A stretch of DNA of 64,000 nt from Pontibacillus yanchengensis (lineage in GTDB: Bacteria; Bacillota; Bacilli; Bacillales; BH030062): contig NZ_WMEU01000005.1 in assembly GCF_009856295.1 (NCBI RefSeq), positions 186,001-250,000 on the forward strand, given 5' to 3'. A program made the translations under genes and the position numbers. Shown here in pieces: positions 25,722 through 35,470 of the stretch. Below the pieces are notes generated by a model. That model made no database searches. It saw only the letters and a list, made by a program, of their open reading frames with translations, and was not told the origin of the DNA. How positions within the stretch are numbered: the stretch's first letter is position 1; each line of letters starts with the position of its first letter.

Positions 25722-25749
25722 AAGGCTGTCGAATGGTTTCGGCAGCCTG
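25722..25749 (+). terminator. Intra-operon hairpin after the binding protein gene
   Basis: GGCTG-CGAA pairs with TTCG-CAGCC. Only a weak T-tract follows, so it may act as partial terminator or mRNA stabiliser between binding protein and permeases. Confidence 0.6.
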
Positions 25750-25798
25750 TTCATATTTACAGATACATAAGAGAGGATTCAAATTATAAATAGAAAAG

Positions 25799-26815
25799 AT
25801 GAGTGACATGATTTCAAATGAGAATTCTATTGCATTTTATTACAAATTCATATTAGGAGTTATCGTGCTTGTTGCCTCTTTTTTTGTAGCGATGGTATTA
25901 GGTGCTGCGGATATTAGTGTGAGACAAGTTTGGCTTGCCATTACAACTAGCGCCTCAACTGAAAGTGCCAACATCATTCAGGAGATTCGGTTACCACGTG
26001 AAGTAGCTGCGATTGTCGTAGGGATGGCATTGGCTGTGGCAGGAGCAATTATGCAAGGGATGACAAGGAATCCTCTTGCTGATCCAGGCTTATTAGGATT
26101 AACAGCTGGGGCGAACGCTGCACTAGCATTGACTATGGCCTTGCTTCCTTCTGTGAATTATTTCGGAATTATGATTGCATGCTTTATTGGAGCAGGGGTA
26201 GGGTCCGTAATGGTATTTGGTATAGGATCTATAAAGAAAGGTGGTTTTTCACCATTCCGAATTGTTCTAGCAGGGGCAGCGGTTTCGGCTTTATTAACTG
26301 CTATTGCAGAAGGAATTGGATTATATTTTAACATTGCGAAAGATGTGTCGATGTGGACTGCTGGAGGTCTGATTGGTACGACTTGGGATCAAGTTCAAAC
26401 CATTACACCAGTTATTGTTTTGGGACTAATTGTGGCGATTTATCTTTCCAGACAGCTGACCGTCTTAAGTTTAAATGATGAGTTAGCTGTAGGATTAGGT
26501 CAAAAGACAACCAGAGTTAAGCTGACCTTATTTATCATTATTATTCTCCTTGCCGGATCTGCAGTTGCATTGGTTGGAAACATGGCCTTTATTGGGTTAA
26601 TGATTCCACATATTGTCCGTCCAATTGTTGGAAATGACTACCGGTATATTATCCCAATGTCGGCATTGTTTGGTTCCGCTTTTATGTTATTAGCAGATAC
26701 GATAGGCCGAACGATTAATGCACCATATGAGACGCCTGTAGCATCTGTTGTAGCAATTATTGGATTACCTTTCTTCTTATTCATTGTTAACAAGGGAGGG
26801 AAAACTATCTCATGA
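25799..26815 (+). CDS. Iron-siderophore permease, FecCD family (first)
   Basis: 338 residues with about nine or ten membrane segments. Family phrases are IRLPREVAAIVVGMALAVAG, GMTRNPLADPGLLG, the coupling loop around GLGQKTTRVK and GLMIPHIVRPIVG. It pairs with the next protein to form the channel. The start region has only a weak ribosome site (AGAAAAG) at ATG 25799. It overlaps the next gene by ATGA at 26812. Confidence 0.9.
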   Translation: MSDMISNENSIAFYYKFILGVIVLVASFFVAMVLGAADISVRQVWLAITTSASTESANIIQEIRLPREVAAIVVGMALAVAGAIMQGMTRNPLADPGLLGLTAGANAALALTMALLPSVNYFGIMIACFIGAGVGSVMVFGIGSIKKGGFSPFRIVLAGAAVSALLTAIAEGIGLYFNIAKDVSMWTAGGLIGTTWDQVQTITPVIVLGLIVAIYLSRQLTVLSLNDELAVGLGQKTTRVKLTLFIIIILLAGSAVALVGNMAFIGLMIPHIVRPIVGNDYRYIIPMSALFGSAFMLLADTIGRTINAPYETPVASVVAIIGLPFFLFIVNKGGKTIS

Positions 26816-27822
26816 TACATCCAGTAATCATAAAAAAACAACGATTTATTATAACGGCTCTGCTTCTATTAATTACTGGTACTGTTGTGATTGGATTAGG
26901 CATGGGGTACTCTACTGTGGGTTATGATCGGTTGATTCCTATTTTTCTTCAAGAAGGAACATTTAAGGAAAACTTCGTCGTGTTTTCTGTTCGTATGCCT
27001 CGTATTATCATAACGGTCTTAGCTGGCATGGCCTTAGCGCTTTCGGGTGCTATTTTACAAGGTATTACACGTAATGATCTAGCTGATCCAGGCATTATTG
27101 GAATCAATACAGGGGCAGGCGTTGCGGTTGCAGTCTTCTTCTTATTTTTCCCAATCGATGTAGGCTCTTTTGTATATATGCTTCCAATCATAGCTTTTGT
27201 AGGTGCATTCCTCACGGCAACATTGATATACCTATTTTCCTATAAAAAGAGTGTTGGACTTCAACCAATCAGGCTCATCTTAATAGGAGTCGGCTTTTCG
27301 ATGGCATTCTCAGGTTTAATGGTTGTATTGATCTCGTCTGCTGAACGAGAGAAAGTGGATTTTATCGCAAATTGGCTTGCAGGGAATATTTGGGGATCTG
27401 ATTGGCCGTTTATTTGGGCCATCTTGCCATGGTTAGTGATTCTAATTCCGTTTACACTGTACAAAGCAAATCGATTGAACTTATTAGGGATGAGTGATTC
27501 TGTATCGATTGGAGTCGGACTTTCAATAGAGAAGGAACGATTTTCCATGCTATTGGTTGCCGTAGCATTAGCATCTGCTGCTGTATCTGTAACCGGTGGC
27601 ATTGCCTTTATAGGATTAATGGCACCTCATATCGCTAAGAGTCTTATTGGACCAAGAAACCAACTGTATCTTCCGATAGCGCTTCTTTTAGGAGGATGGT
27701 TATTGTTGGTAGCGGATACGGTTGGTCGTAATATTTTAGAGCCTGATGGAGTGCCAGCTGGAATTATGGCTGCCTTAATTGGTGCACCTTATTTCATTTA
27801 TTTATTGATACGAAAAACGTAA
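26812..27822 (+). CDS. Iron-siderophore permease, FecCD family (second)
   Basis: 336 residues, same family and length as its upstream partner. It has VRMPRIIITVLAGMALALSG, GITRNDLADPGIIG and FIGLMAPHIAKSLIG. ATG 26812 overlaps the preceding stop, so translation is coupled and equal amounts of the two subunits are expected. It ends the iron operon; the trp leader begins about 150 bp downstream. Confidence 0.9.
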   Translation: MIHPVIIKKQRFIITALLLLITGTVVIGLGMGYSTVGYDRLIPIFLQEGTFKENFVVFSVRMPRIIITVLAGMALALSGAILQGITRNDLADPGIIGINTGAGVAVAVFFLFFPIDVGSFVYMLPIIAFVGAFLTATLIYLFSYKKSVGLQPIRLILIGVGFSMAFSGLMVVLISSAEREKVDFIANWLAGNIWGSDWPFIWAILPWLVILIPFTLYKANRLNLLGMSDSVSIGVGLSIEKERFSMLLVAVALASAAVSVTGGIAFIGLMAPHIAKSLIGPRNQLYLPIALLLGGWLLLVADTVGRNILEPDGVPAGIMAALIGAPYFIYLLIRKT

Positions 27823-27975
27823 TAATTCTCGATCGATTGAGATGAGTGCTCTCATTAAAGAAAGGGGGATGGGAGTTACTCATATATCGCTATGAAGTTG
27901 ATCTTATATAAGAAAAAGTTGTTCACAAAGCGTATCTCTTAAAACAAAGTGCCAGTACCAGCGAATATTTCAAAA

Positions 27976-28004
27976 TTGACAGAATTCAATCGATATATTA
28001 AACT
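27976..28004 (+). promoter_or_regulatory. Candidate trp operon promoter
   Basis: TTGACA at 27976 and TAAACT at 27999 are spaced by 17 bp. Transcription would then start near 28011 and give a leader of about 285 nt. Confidence 0.4.
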
Positions 28005-28096
28005 TACAAACAAGTTTATAGAAGATACGAGTATAGTATAAAGAAGGATATGAATGTGTTCGGCGATTTTCGTTAGAGAACGTAAATGTCGGACTG

Positions 28097-28112
28097 ACCT
28101 ACAATCTGTAGG
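28097..28112 (+). promoter_or_regulatory. 5' stem-loop of the trp leader
   Basis: CCTACA pairs with TGTAGG around ATC, just ahead of the TRAP triplets. It sits where the B. subtilis trp leader also has a 5' stem-loop. Confidence 0.5.
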
Positions 28113-28123
28113 CTCTAGGTAAG

Positions 28124-28178
28124 TAGATGAGAATAGTTGAGATGAGAATGAGACAGCTGAGTTGAGGTAGGAGAAGAG
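28124..28178 (+). promoter_or_regulatory. TRAP binding site: eleven (G/U)AG triplets
   Basis: TAG or GAG triplets start at 28124, 28129, 28134, 28139, 28144, 28150, 28159, 28164, 28168, 28171 and 28176, mostly 2-3 nt apart. Eleven is the number bound by the 11-subunit TRAP ring with tryptophan. A further TAG is at 28116. GAGAATGAG (28144-28152) and GTTGAGGT (28161-28168) can pair with 28262-28270 and 28251-28258 when TRAP is absent. Confidence 0.88.
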
Positions 28179-28212
28179 CATACAAGCAGAGTGAAGGTTT
28201 ATTAAATTTTAA

Positions 28213-28236
28213 TGCCCCTAACGCCAGGGGTTTATT
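28213..28236 (+). terminator. Possible trp leader attenuator
   Basis: CCCCT pairs with AGGGG around AACGCC, followed by TTTATTT. It lies between the TRAP site and trpE. The stem is short, so termination may be partial. Confidence 0.6.
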
Positions 28237-28266
28237 TCCACATCTGTAAAACCTCAACCTACTCAT

Positions 28267-28287
28267 TCTCCATAAAAAATGGAGAGG
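28267..28287 (+). promoter_or_regulatory. trpE Shine-Dalgarno sequestering hairpin
   Basis: TCTCCAT (28267-28273) pairs with ATGGAGA (28279-28285) and buries the GGAGAGG ribosome site of trpE. The long-range pairing available without TRAP uses 28262-28270 and would keep this hairpin open. Confidence 0.65.
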
Positions 28288-28296
28288 TGAGAAACC

Positions 28297-29823
28297 ATGA
28301 AAGATTTTCCACAATTTATACAGGAGTCGTACACCTATCAGACGATTCCGATTACGTATCAATGTTACAGTGATACGTTAACCCCAATACAAATGTATGA
28401 GCGCTTGCGCGAAGAAGCGGTCTATTTACTAGAAAGTGGCGACCATACCTCCAATTGGTCCCGATATTCCTTTATTGGCTTACATCCGTTTTTAACCATT
28501 TATGAAGAAAAAGATCACATTATCGTTGAAGATAAAGATACTCAAATGAAGAGACAGGTAGAGAATTTGCAAGAGGCGTTCCAACAGACGTTTGAGAAAT
28601 TAAATGTATTGTTACCTGATGTGCCATTACCATTTCAGGGTGGTGGTGTAGGGTTTGTTTCCTATGATGCTATTTCTGATATGGAAAGGGTCCCAAAGCA
28701 TGACAATAATGATTTACACCTTCCTCATTATCAGTTTCACTTTTGTCGTACATTAATTGCATATGATCATCAAAAAGATACGATGAATATTATTCGGTAC
28801 GCTAGGGTCAACGAAGAAGATGATGAGTCAGAACGAAAAGTACTTTATCAAGAAGCTGTAGATAGCATTCATCATCTGTTAGAGCAATTACAAAAGCAAC
28901 AACGATCTGATTTTATGATTCCGTTTCATCAATCTAATGAAGTGCATTTAGATGATGTCGTTACGAATTATGAGAAAGAAGACTACAAACGCGATGTAGA
29001 GAAAATTAAAGAATATATTCGTGCAGGAGACATTTTTCAATCCGTCCTTTCCCAACGATTTTCTAAGAAGATTACAACAGATGGATTTCAGTTATATCGA
29101 GTTTTACGTCATCTGAATCCATCCCCTTATATGTTTTATTTATCATATGAAGATTATGAGGTAATTGGTAGTTCCCCTGAACGACTCATTCAAGTGGCAA
29201 ATAATCAAATTGAAATTCACCCTATAGCTGGCACACGAAAAAGAGGCGCTACACCTGAAGAAGACGAAGCGTTAGCTCAAGAGATGAGTCAGGATGAGAA
29301 GGAAAAGGCAGAACACTTCATGCTTGTAGACCTGGCTAGAAACGATGTTGGTCGTGTAGCTTCATTTGGTACGGTACAAGTGCCTGTTCTTTCTGAAGTG
29401 ACTCGTTTTTCTCGGGTGATGCACATGATTAGTAAGGTGACAGGAGAGCTTCAAGAAGGGGTTCATCCTATCGAAGCGTTTGAAGCAGCTTTTCCGGCAG
29501 GGACGTTATCTGGTGCTCCTAAAATACGGGCAATGGAAATCCTTCAAGAGTTAGAACCTACAGCTAGAAACCTATATGGTGGTGGTGTCGTGTACTTTGG
29601 TTTTGATGGAAACTTGGATTCTTGTATCGCTATACGTACCATTCTACTTAAAGATCAAACAGCATATGTGCAAGCTGGAGCAGGTGTCGTCGCAGATTCT
29701 GATCCTGAGAAAGAGTGGCAGGAGACAGTGAATAAGGCAAGTGCTTTACTACAAACTATCGAGACTGCTGAACACCTATTTAGAGACCAATCCAAGGTGA
29801 AGGAGGAAACCCACTATGCTTAA
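28297..29823 (+). CDS. trpE: Anthranilate synthase component I
   Basis: 508 residues. It converts chorismate and ammonia to anthranilate, the first committed step of tryptophan synthesis. The N-terminal part has the feedback region YLLESGDHTSNWSRYSFIG. The chorismate-binding part has GDIFQSVLSQRF, PIAGTRKRG, DLARNDVGRV and FPAGTLSGAPK. It should pair with TrpG, encoded at the end of the same operon. GGAGAGGTGAG precedes the ATG, inside a hairpin. Its stop overlaps trpD by 8 bp. Confidence 0.96.
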   Translation: MKDFPQFIQESYTYQTIPITYQCYSDTLTPIQMYERLREEAVYLLESGDHTSNWSRYSFIGLHPFLTIYEEKDHIIVEDKDTQMKRQVENLQEAFQQTFEKLNVLLPDVPLPFQGGGVGFVSYDAISDMERVPKHDNNDLHLPHYQFHFCRTLIAYDHQKDTMNIIRYARVNEEDDESERKVLYQEAVDSIHHLLEQLQKQQRSDFMIPFHQSNEVHLDDVVTNYEKEDYKRDVEKIKEYIRAGDIFQSVLSQRFSKKITTDGFQLYRVLRHLNPSPYMFYLSYEDYEVIGSSPERLIQVANNQIEIHPIAGTRKRGATPEEDEALAQEMSQDEKEKAEHFMLVDLARNDVGRVASFGTVQVPVLSEVTRFSRVMHMISKVTGELQEGVHPIEAFEAAFPAGTLSGAPKIRAMEILQELEPTARNLYGGGVVYFGFDGNLDSCIAIRTILLKDQTAYVQAGAGVVADSDPEKEWQETVNKASALLQTIETAEHLFRDQSKVKEETHYA

Positions 29824-30841
29824 GCCTGTATTAGATCGTTTAGTTCAAAAAGAAACGTTATCAGAGGCCGAGGCCTTTGAGGTGATGGATCAGATTATGA
29901 AGGGGAATATTCAAACAGATCAACTCACCAGTTTACTTTCCTTATTACGCTTCCGAGGTGAAACGGTGCAAGAATTACTTGGTTTTACCAAAGGGATGCG
30001 CCAACATATGAAGACCATTCAACATGGTGAAGAAGTTATCATTGATACGTGCGGAACTGGCGGAGATGGGTTATCCACCTTTAACATTTCTACTGCAGTA
30101 GCGATAGTGCTAGCTTCTTTTCAAGTAAAAGTCGCAAAACACGGTAACCGAAAGGTATCCTCTTCTAGCGGTAGTGCCGATGTGCTTGAGTTATTAGGTG
30201 TTCCTGTAGATACAACACCAGAGCATGCTGCTTATATGTTGAAGGAAAAGGGAATGACCTTTTTATATGCACCCCTTTATCATCAAGCGATGAAGCATGC
30301 AGTACCAGCAAGAAAATCACTTGGATTTCGAACGGTATTTAATTTACTCGGACCTTTATCGAATCCAGCTAATTCTAAACATCAAATGATTGGTATTTTT
30401 GATACATCTTTAGCGGAAAAGCTTGCTCAAACATTAAAATATCTGGGCTCAAAACATGTCCTGCTAGTCACAGGAGAAAATGGGTTAGACGAAATGTCCA
30501 TCACAGGTCCTACCGATATGGTCGAACTAAAAAATGGCGAAATCACTCGTTCTAGATTTTTACCTGAGGATGTTGGAATCCCAACTGGTACGTTATCGGA
30601 CATTCAAGTTGAAAATAGTGAACAAAGCGCTAAGTTGATTCAACATATTTTCCGTGGGGAAGCCAATAGTAGTGCCACAAATATCGTCGTTTTGAACGCA
30701 GCTGCAGGATTATATATTGCAGGGGAAGCTGACTCCATGCAACAAGGAGTAGAGATGGTTCAACAAGCGCTAAACGACGGACAGGTTTTACATTATTACA
30801 ATGAGTTATGCCAACAGGAAGAGAGGGTACGTCATGCTTGA
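29816..30841 (+). CDS. trpD: Anthranilate phosphoribosyltransferase
   Basis: 341 residues. It transfers phosphoribose from PRPP to anthranilate. DTCGTGGDG is the PRPP-binding loop, followed by KHGNRKVSSSSGSADVLELLG and the anthranilate-site region RKSLGFRTVFNLLGPLSNPA. AAGGAGG lies in the end of trpE. It overlaps trpC by 8 bp. Confidence 0.96.
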   Translation: MLKPVLDRLVQKETLSEAEAFEVMDQIMKGNIQTDQLTSLLSLLRFRGETVQELLGFTKGMRQHMKTIQHGEEVIIDTCGTGGDGLSTFNISTAVAIVLASFQVKVAKHGNRKVSSSSGSADVLELLGVPVDTTPEHAAYMLKEKGMTFLYAPLYHQAMKHAVPARKSLGFRTVFNLLGPLSNPANSKHQMIGIFDTSLAEKLAQTLKYLGSKHVLLVTGENGLDEMSITGPTDMVELKNGEITRSRFLPEDVGIPTGTLSDIQVENSEQSAKLIQHIFRGEANSSATNIVVLNAAAGLYIAGEADSMQQGVEMVQQALNDGQVLHYYNELCQQEERVRHA

Positions 30842-31610
30842 TCAAATTCTACAACACAAACGTCAGGAGCTAGACACACTAGAACTTCCACCATATGAAG
30901 GCATAGAAAAACGCTCATTATACCAGGCACTAAAAAATAGCCATTTTCCTGTTGGATTAATTGCAGAAATAAAAAAAGCCTCACCATCCAAAGGTGTGAT
31001 TCAAGAGAATTTTCGCCCTGTTGAAACGGCTACGTTTTATGAGAGAGCTGGGGCGAGTGCGATTTCCGTGCTTACGGACCAACGATTTTTTCAAGGGCAT
31101 CGTCAATACATTTCCGATGTGAAAAAGCACGTTCGTCTACCTATTTTACGAAAAGATTTTATTATAGAGGAAGAACAAGTTGAGGAAAGCGCACGTATAG
31201 GAGCTGATGCAATTTTATTAATTGGAGAAGCGTTAGAAGCTTCTAAACTACATGAATTATATAATTCGGCTCGGGAAAAAGGGATGGAAGCATTGGTAGA
31301 GGTGCATAGTGAAGAGGTTTTAGCGAACATTTTGAAACATTTTGAACCAGCTATCGTTGGTGTCAACAACCGTGACCTAACAACCTTTGAAACGAGTTTA
31401 GGCCAAACCGAACGAATGGCTTCATATATCCCAGACAATAGCTTACTCGTTAGTGAAAGTGGAATATTCACGCGTGAAGATATCTTGCGAGTGAAGCGGG
31501 CAGGAGCAGAAGCGGTGCTCATTGGGGAAGCATTAATGAGGCACGAAAATCCAATGGAGCAGATTGACATCATGATGAGGAGTGAAGCACATGAAAGGAC
31601 CAATGGTTAA
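30834..31610 (+). CDS. trpC: Indole-3-glycerol-phosphate synthase
   Basis: 258 residues from ATG 30834, which overlaps the trpD stop. A TIM barrel with LIAEIKKASPSKG (catalytic Lys), LRKDFIIEEEQ, EVHSEEVL and VSESGIFTRED. It closes the pyrrole ring to form indole-glycerol phosphate. A longer frame from 30801 would lie inside trpD without a good ribosome site. Not fused to TrpF, as usual in Bacillus. Confidence 0.96.
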   Translation: MLDQILQHKRQELDTLELPPYEGIEKRSLYQALKNSHFPVGLIAEIKKASPSKGVIQENFRPVETATFYERAGASAISVLTDQRFFQGHRQYISDVKKHVRLPILRKDFIIEEEQVEESARIGADAILLIGEALEASKLHELYNSAREKGMEALVEVHSEEVLANILKHFEPAIVGVNNRDLTTFETSLGQTERMASYIPDNSLLVSESGIFTREDILRVKRAGAEAVLIGEALMRHENPMEQIDIMMRSEAHERTNG

Positions 31611-32247
31611 ATTATGTGGGAACAAATCACTTGAAGACTTCCAGAAATCTCAAGCATCAGGAGCACCTTATCTTGGAGTAATTTTTGCGGAGAGTAAACG
31701 CCAAGTGTTACCGGAGCATTTAGCTTCATGGTTGGAACAAACGCCATTGAATGACGATCAGTCAACTGTAGGTGTTTTCGTAAACCCAACCATGAATGAA
31801 TTAGATACCACGCTTCATTTAGTCGATATTGATATCATTCAACTTCATGGAAGAGAAACCGTAGTTGAAATTTTGCATATAAAAGAACAGTTTGGCTTAC
31901 CAGTATGGAAGGCTATTCACCATTCGGACAACGCTATTGAAATGATGCGTCTCTATCAAGGAGTCGTAGATGGATTTGTGGTGGATGCGAATGTGAAGGG
32001 AGCCTGGGGCGGTAGCGGTAAGCAATTTGACTGGAATGCAGTGCCTGGTTATATAGAAGAAGGGCGTCGCCAAGGAGTACCTTGCTTTATTGCGGGTGGA
32101 ATAACACCTAAAAACGTAAAACAGCTAAACAGCTATAATCCGGATGGTATTGATGTATCGAGTGGTACAGAAACCAATGGACAAAAGGATGGCGTGAAAA
32201 TAGAAGCGATTGTAAGGGGGAAGAACCATGTCAGTAACATATCCTGA
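31591..32247 (+). CDS. trpF: Phosphoribosylanthranilate isomerase
   Basis: 218 residues. The N-terminus VKLCGNKS carries the catalytic Cys; the conserved Asp of the C-terminal half is in [14 protein letters not shown] and [10 protein letters not shown] are family strands. ATG 31591 is preferred: GAGGAGTG lies 7 nt before it, while the in-frame GTG 31582 lies in that site. It overlaps trpC by 20 bp and trpB by 20 bp. Confidence 0.95.
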   Translation: MKGPMVKLCGNKSLEDFQKSQASGAPYLGVIFAESKRQVLPEHLASWLEQTPLNDDQSTVGVFVNPTMNELDTTLHLVDIDIIQLHGRETVVEILHIKEQFGLPVWKAIHHSDNAIEMMRLYQGVVDGFVVDANVKGAWGGSGKQFDWNAVPGYIEEGRRQGVPCFIAGGITPKNVKQLNSYNPDGIDVSSGTETNGQKDGVKIEAIVRGKNHVSNIS

Positions 32248-33433
32248 TGCAAAAGGAAGATTTGGTGATTTCGGAGGTAAATTTGTACCGGAAACACTAA
32301 TGGCACCTTTGCAAGAAATTGAAGCATCTCTAACAGAAGCATTACAAGATGAGGATTTTATTGCAGCCTTTCAACATGAGTTGAAAACGTATGGAGGTCG
32401 CCCAACTGCATTTACCTACGCAAATCAGCTAACGGAATCCTTGGGTGGTGCGCAAATCTATTTAAAACGAGAAGATTTGAACCATACAGGTGCTCATAAA
32501 CTGAACAATGCGATAGGGCAAGCGTTGTTAGCGAAACGAATGGGAAAAACGAAAATTATTGCCGAAACGGGAGCCGGACAGCATGGCGTTGCTTCGGCGA
32601 CGGTCGCTGCTAAATTAGGCTTGGAATGTAAGGTGTTTATGGGAGAAAAGGATATTGAGCGCCAAGAATTAAACGTATTTCGTATGAAATTGCTTGGTGC
32701 TGAAGTAATCCCGGTTTCCTCAGGTAGTAAAACGCTTAAGGATGCTACCAATGAAGCAATCCGACATTGGGTCGCTCATTGTGATGATGAATATTATCTA
32801 ATTGGTTCTGTGGTAGGTCCGCATCCTTATCCAAAAATGGTGCGTGATTTTCAGCGAGTGATTGGCGACGAAACCAAGACTCAATATGAGGATGTAAAAG
32901 GGGGATTACCAGATCGTATTTTTGCTTGTGTAGGTGGAGGTAGTAATGCAATTGGCATGTTCTATCCATTCCTTGGTACAGGAGTGGAGCTTGTAGGCAT
33001 TGAAGCAGCTGGAAGAGGCATTCAATCCCCAGAGCATGCAGCAACGTTAACAAAAGGAACACCTGGTATCATACATGGATCTATGACTTATTTATTGCAA
33101 GATGAATTCGGTCAAATCACAGAACCTTATTCCATATCAGCAGGACTAGATTATCCTGGAATCGGTCCTGAACATGCCTACCTGCACGCTTCCAAGCAAG
33201 TACGTTATGAATCCATCACCGATGATGAAGCCCTTGAAGCAATCAAGACATTATCCCGTACAGAAGGAATTATCCCAGCGATTGAGAGCGCTCATGCTGT
33301 AGCCCAAGCGATTAAAGAAGCTGAAACGATGGAACCGAGTGAAAGCATCGTTATTAATGTATCTGGTCGTGGGGATAAAGATATGAGTACCATTATGAAA
33401 TACTTTGAAGGGAGTGCGGAACATGGCGAATAA
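32228..33433 (+). CDS. trpB: Tryptophan synthase beta chain
   Basis: 401 residues. The PLP lysine is in [16 protein letters not shown] and the phosphate-binding glycine loop is [20 protein letters not shown] is the usual catalytic loop. It condenses indole with serine. AAGGGGGAAG precedes the ATG inside trpF, and the gene overlaps trpA by 11 bp. Confidence 0.97.
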   Translation: MSVTYPDAKGRFGDFGGKFVPETLMAPLQEIEASLTEALQDEDFIAAFQHELKTYGGRPTAFTYANQLTESLGGAQIYLKREDLNHTGAHKLNNAIGQALLAKRMGKTKIIAETGAGQHGVASATVAAKLGLECKVFMGEKDIERQELNVFRMKLLGAEVIPVSSGSKTLKDATNEAIRHWVAHCDDEYYLIGSVVGPHPYPKMVRDFQRVIGDETKTQYEDVKGGLPDRIFACVGGGSNAIGMFYPFLGTGVELVGIEAAGRGIQSPEHAATLTKGTPGIIHGSMTYLLQDEFGQITEPYSISAGLDYPGIGPEHAYLHASKQVRYESITDDEALEAIKTLSRTEGIIPAIESAHAVAQAIKEAETMEPSESIVINVSGRGDKDMSTIMKYFEGSAEHGE

Positions 33434-34238
33434 AACCGTAATGTCTACATTTGATCAACGATTACCAAAAACAGAAAACATGTTCATTCCCTTTATCATG
33501 AGTGGAGATCCAACCCCTGACCTTAGTATAGAATTAGCCTATACGTTGCAAGAAAGTGGAGCGGACGTGCTTGAACTAGGTGTTCCATATTCTGATCCTT
33601 TAGCTGATGGTCCTACCATTCAACAAGCTGCGGCTAGAGCAATTGAGCAAGGAATGACCATTCAAAAAGCGATTCAACTCATTCCAGAGATGCGAAAACG
33701 TGGTGTTCATATACCAATTGTGTTGTTCACGTACTGTAATCCTGTCCTTCAGTATGGGATGGAGACATTAGTAAAACAACTTAAAGAAAATGAAGCTGAT
33801 GGGTTATTAGTACCGGATATTCCACTTGAAGAAAGTGAAGAACTGAAGCAACATGCAGAGGCTCATGGCATCCAGCTTATTTCCTTGGTTGCACCAAATT
33901 CTGAAGAGCGTATTAAGAGAATTGCAGAACAAGCTAGTGGTTTCTTGTATTGTGTATCTTCATTAGGTGTAACAGGTGAAAGGGCAGAAATGAACCCAAA
34001 TATTTCATCCTTTTTGGAACAAGTGAAGCGTCATAGCTCCGTACCTGTAGCAGTAGGTTTTGGAATCTCTACCAACGATCAAGTTCGGCTCATGCACGAA
34101 TATGCTGATGGTGTCATTGTAGGAAGTAAAATCATTAAGATTATTGAAGGTGAGCAATCAGCTCTTCTTAAAGAAGAAACAAAAGTTGAAGGACTTCAGC
34201 GAGTAAAAGGGAAGATTAGTCAATTGCTTAACTACTAG
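33423..34238 (+). CDS. trpA: Tryptophan synthase alpha chain
   Basis: 271 residues from ATG 33423, within the end of trp[11 protein letters not shown], the catalytic [18 protein letters not shown] (Glu and Asp) and [10 protein letters not shown] are visible. It splits indole-glycerol phosphate and channels indole to TrpB. A 26-bp gap with GAGAAGGTGAG leads to trpG. Confidence 0.96.
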   Translation: MANKTVMSTFDQRLPKTENMFIPFIMSGDPTPDLSIELAYTLQESGADVLELGVPYSDPLADGPTIQQAAARAIEQGMTIQKAIQLIPEMRKRGVHIPIVLFTYCNPVLQYGMETLVKQLKENEADGLLVPDIPLEESEELKQHAEAHGIQLISLVAPNSEERIKRIAEQASGFLYCVSSLGVTGERAEMNPNISSFLEQVKRHSSVPVAVGFGISTNDQVRLMHEYADGVIVGSKIIKIIEGEQSALLKEETKVEGLQRVKGKISQLLNY

Positions 34239-34264
34239 GATAGAAGAGAGAAGGTGAGCTGAGG

Positions 34265-34858
34265 ATGATTCTCATAATTGATAATTATGATTCCTTTACG
34301 TATAATCTTGTTCAATACATTGGCGAAATGCACAATGATGTTACAGTACGAAGAAATGATGAAATAGATGTGGATGAGGTTGAATTTCTTGAGCCAGAAG
34401 CGATTATTTTGTCACCAGGACCTTGTACACCAAACGAAGCAGGTGTTTGTATGGACATTGTCCAAACGTATGCAGGGAGGATTCCTATTTTAGGTGTTTG
34501 TTTAGGTCATCAATCTATTATCCAAGCTTTTGGTGGTAAGATTACTCAAGTGAAAGAATTATTTCATGGAAAGACATCGCAAATTATCCATGATGGCCAA
34601 ACCATTTACAATCAAATTCCTTCTCCTTATACGGTAGGTCGATATCACTCTTTAATTGCCGACGAAGAGGATATACCAGATTGTCTCACCATCACATCGA
34701 AAACAGCAGATGGAGAAATTATGGGAGTTCGTCATGTTGACTTTGCAATAGAAGGTGTGCAATTTCACCCGGAATCTATCTTAACATCACATGGGAAAAA
34801 ACTATTGAAAAACTTCCTAGAATATTATCGAGTGGGGGAAGTTATGTCAGTAAAATAA
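34265..34858 (+). CDS. trpG: Glutamine amidotransferase subunit of anthranilate/aminodeoxychorismate synthase
   Basis: 197 residues. It has IDNYDSFTYNLVQY, the oxyanion loop LSPGPCTPNEAG, the nucleophile region ILGVCLGHQS (Cys) and the His-Glu end VQFHPES. It supplies ammonia to TrpE and possibly PabB. In B. subtilis this gene (pabA/trpG) sits in the folate operon and is shared. Here it is the last gene of the trp operon, 26 bp after trpA, so it should be made under tryptophan control. Whether a second copy serves folate synthesis cannot be seen here. Confidence 0.93.
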   Translation: MILIIDNYDSFTYNLVQYIGEMHNDVTVRRNDEIDVDEVEFLEPEAIILSPGPCTPNEAGVCMDIVQTYAGRIPILGVCLGHQSIIQAFGGKITQVKELFHGKTSQIIHDGQTIYNQIPSPYTVGRYHSLIADEEDIPDCLTITSKTADGEIMGVRHVDFAIEGVQFHPESILTSHGKKLLKNFLEYYRVGEVMSVK

Positions 34859-34903
34859 TAAAAAGAGCCTGAAACGCGGTTGCGTTTTGGGCTCTTTTTT
34901 ATA
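34857..34903 (+). terminator. trp operon terminator
   Basis: AAAGAGCC-GAAACGC pairs with GCGTTTT-GGGCTCTTTT, with a T run behind. Confidence 0.9.
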
Positions 34904-35031
34904 TAAATCCTGCAAGGGAGAGGATATAGAAAAGTGTAAAAATTTCTGAAAATTCGTGGTATAATAATACTACGTTATAAATATTATGTTTCGGGGTATT
35001 GATTTAGATAAAGCAAAACGGAGGAATTATA

Positions 35032-35361
35032 ATGGTTATTACAAAATCTTATTTAGAAGCCAATCATACAATCTTACAAGCCATTTCGAAAGCAAACTTA
35101 AGACAAGAATTAAAAACAAAAGCATTGCTCCAACAATTGCGCAAAGATTTTAAATTAAACGCACCAAATTGTCTATTTGAACTTCGAAATGGTGTATTTG
35201 TAGGAACAGGAGATTATATCGAAAGTAAAGACGGAGCGTTTTATTTCTGTTCTGCAAATGGAAGCTCAAAGCTAGTAGACGTAGACTTTATTTATGAGTT
35301 TTGTCATGGATGTGCAAAGCACTTAGAAGATTATCCAAGATCTATTTTACGTGTCAAATAA
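35032..35361 (+). CDS. Small hypothetical protein (109 residues)
   Basis: ATG 35032 has a good site (GGAGGAAT) and the gene has its own terminator, so it is likely real. No signal peptide or membrane segment. The N-terminal half is basic and helical (LRQELKTKALLQQLRKDFK). The C-terminal half is strand-like, with FELRNGVFVGTG and a CHGCAKH motif that could bind metal. I do not recognise the family. A TATAAT-like box lies at 34960. Confidence 0.6.
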   Translation: MVITKSYLEANHTILQAISKANLRQELKTKALLQQLRKDFKLNAPNCLFELRNGVFVGTGDYIESKDGAFYFCSANGSSKLVDVDFIYEFCHGCAKHLEDYPRSILRVK

Positions 35362-35368
35362 CGAGAAA

Positions 35369-35427
35369 GGCAAGAAGGCAGTACATACCTACTAAATAAG
35401 GAAAGTGTCTGAATTCTTGCTTTTTTT
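35369..35427 (+). terminator. Terminator of the 109-residue gene
   Basis: CAAGAA-CAG pairs with CTG-TTCTTG across a long loop, followed by seven T. Confidence 0.65.
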
Positions 35428-35470
35428 ATACACTTAAGAAAATTACTTTAGAACTCTAGGAGGGGGATGC

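Noticed and set aside
28011..28123. trp leader peptide with Trp codons
   Set aside because: No short frame with tandem Trp codons and a ribosome site is visible, and eleven (G/U)AG triplets point to TRAP control.
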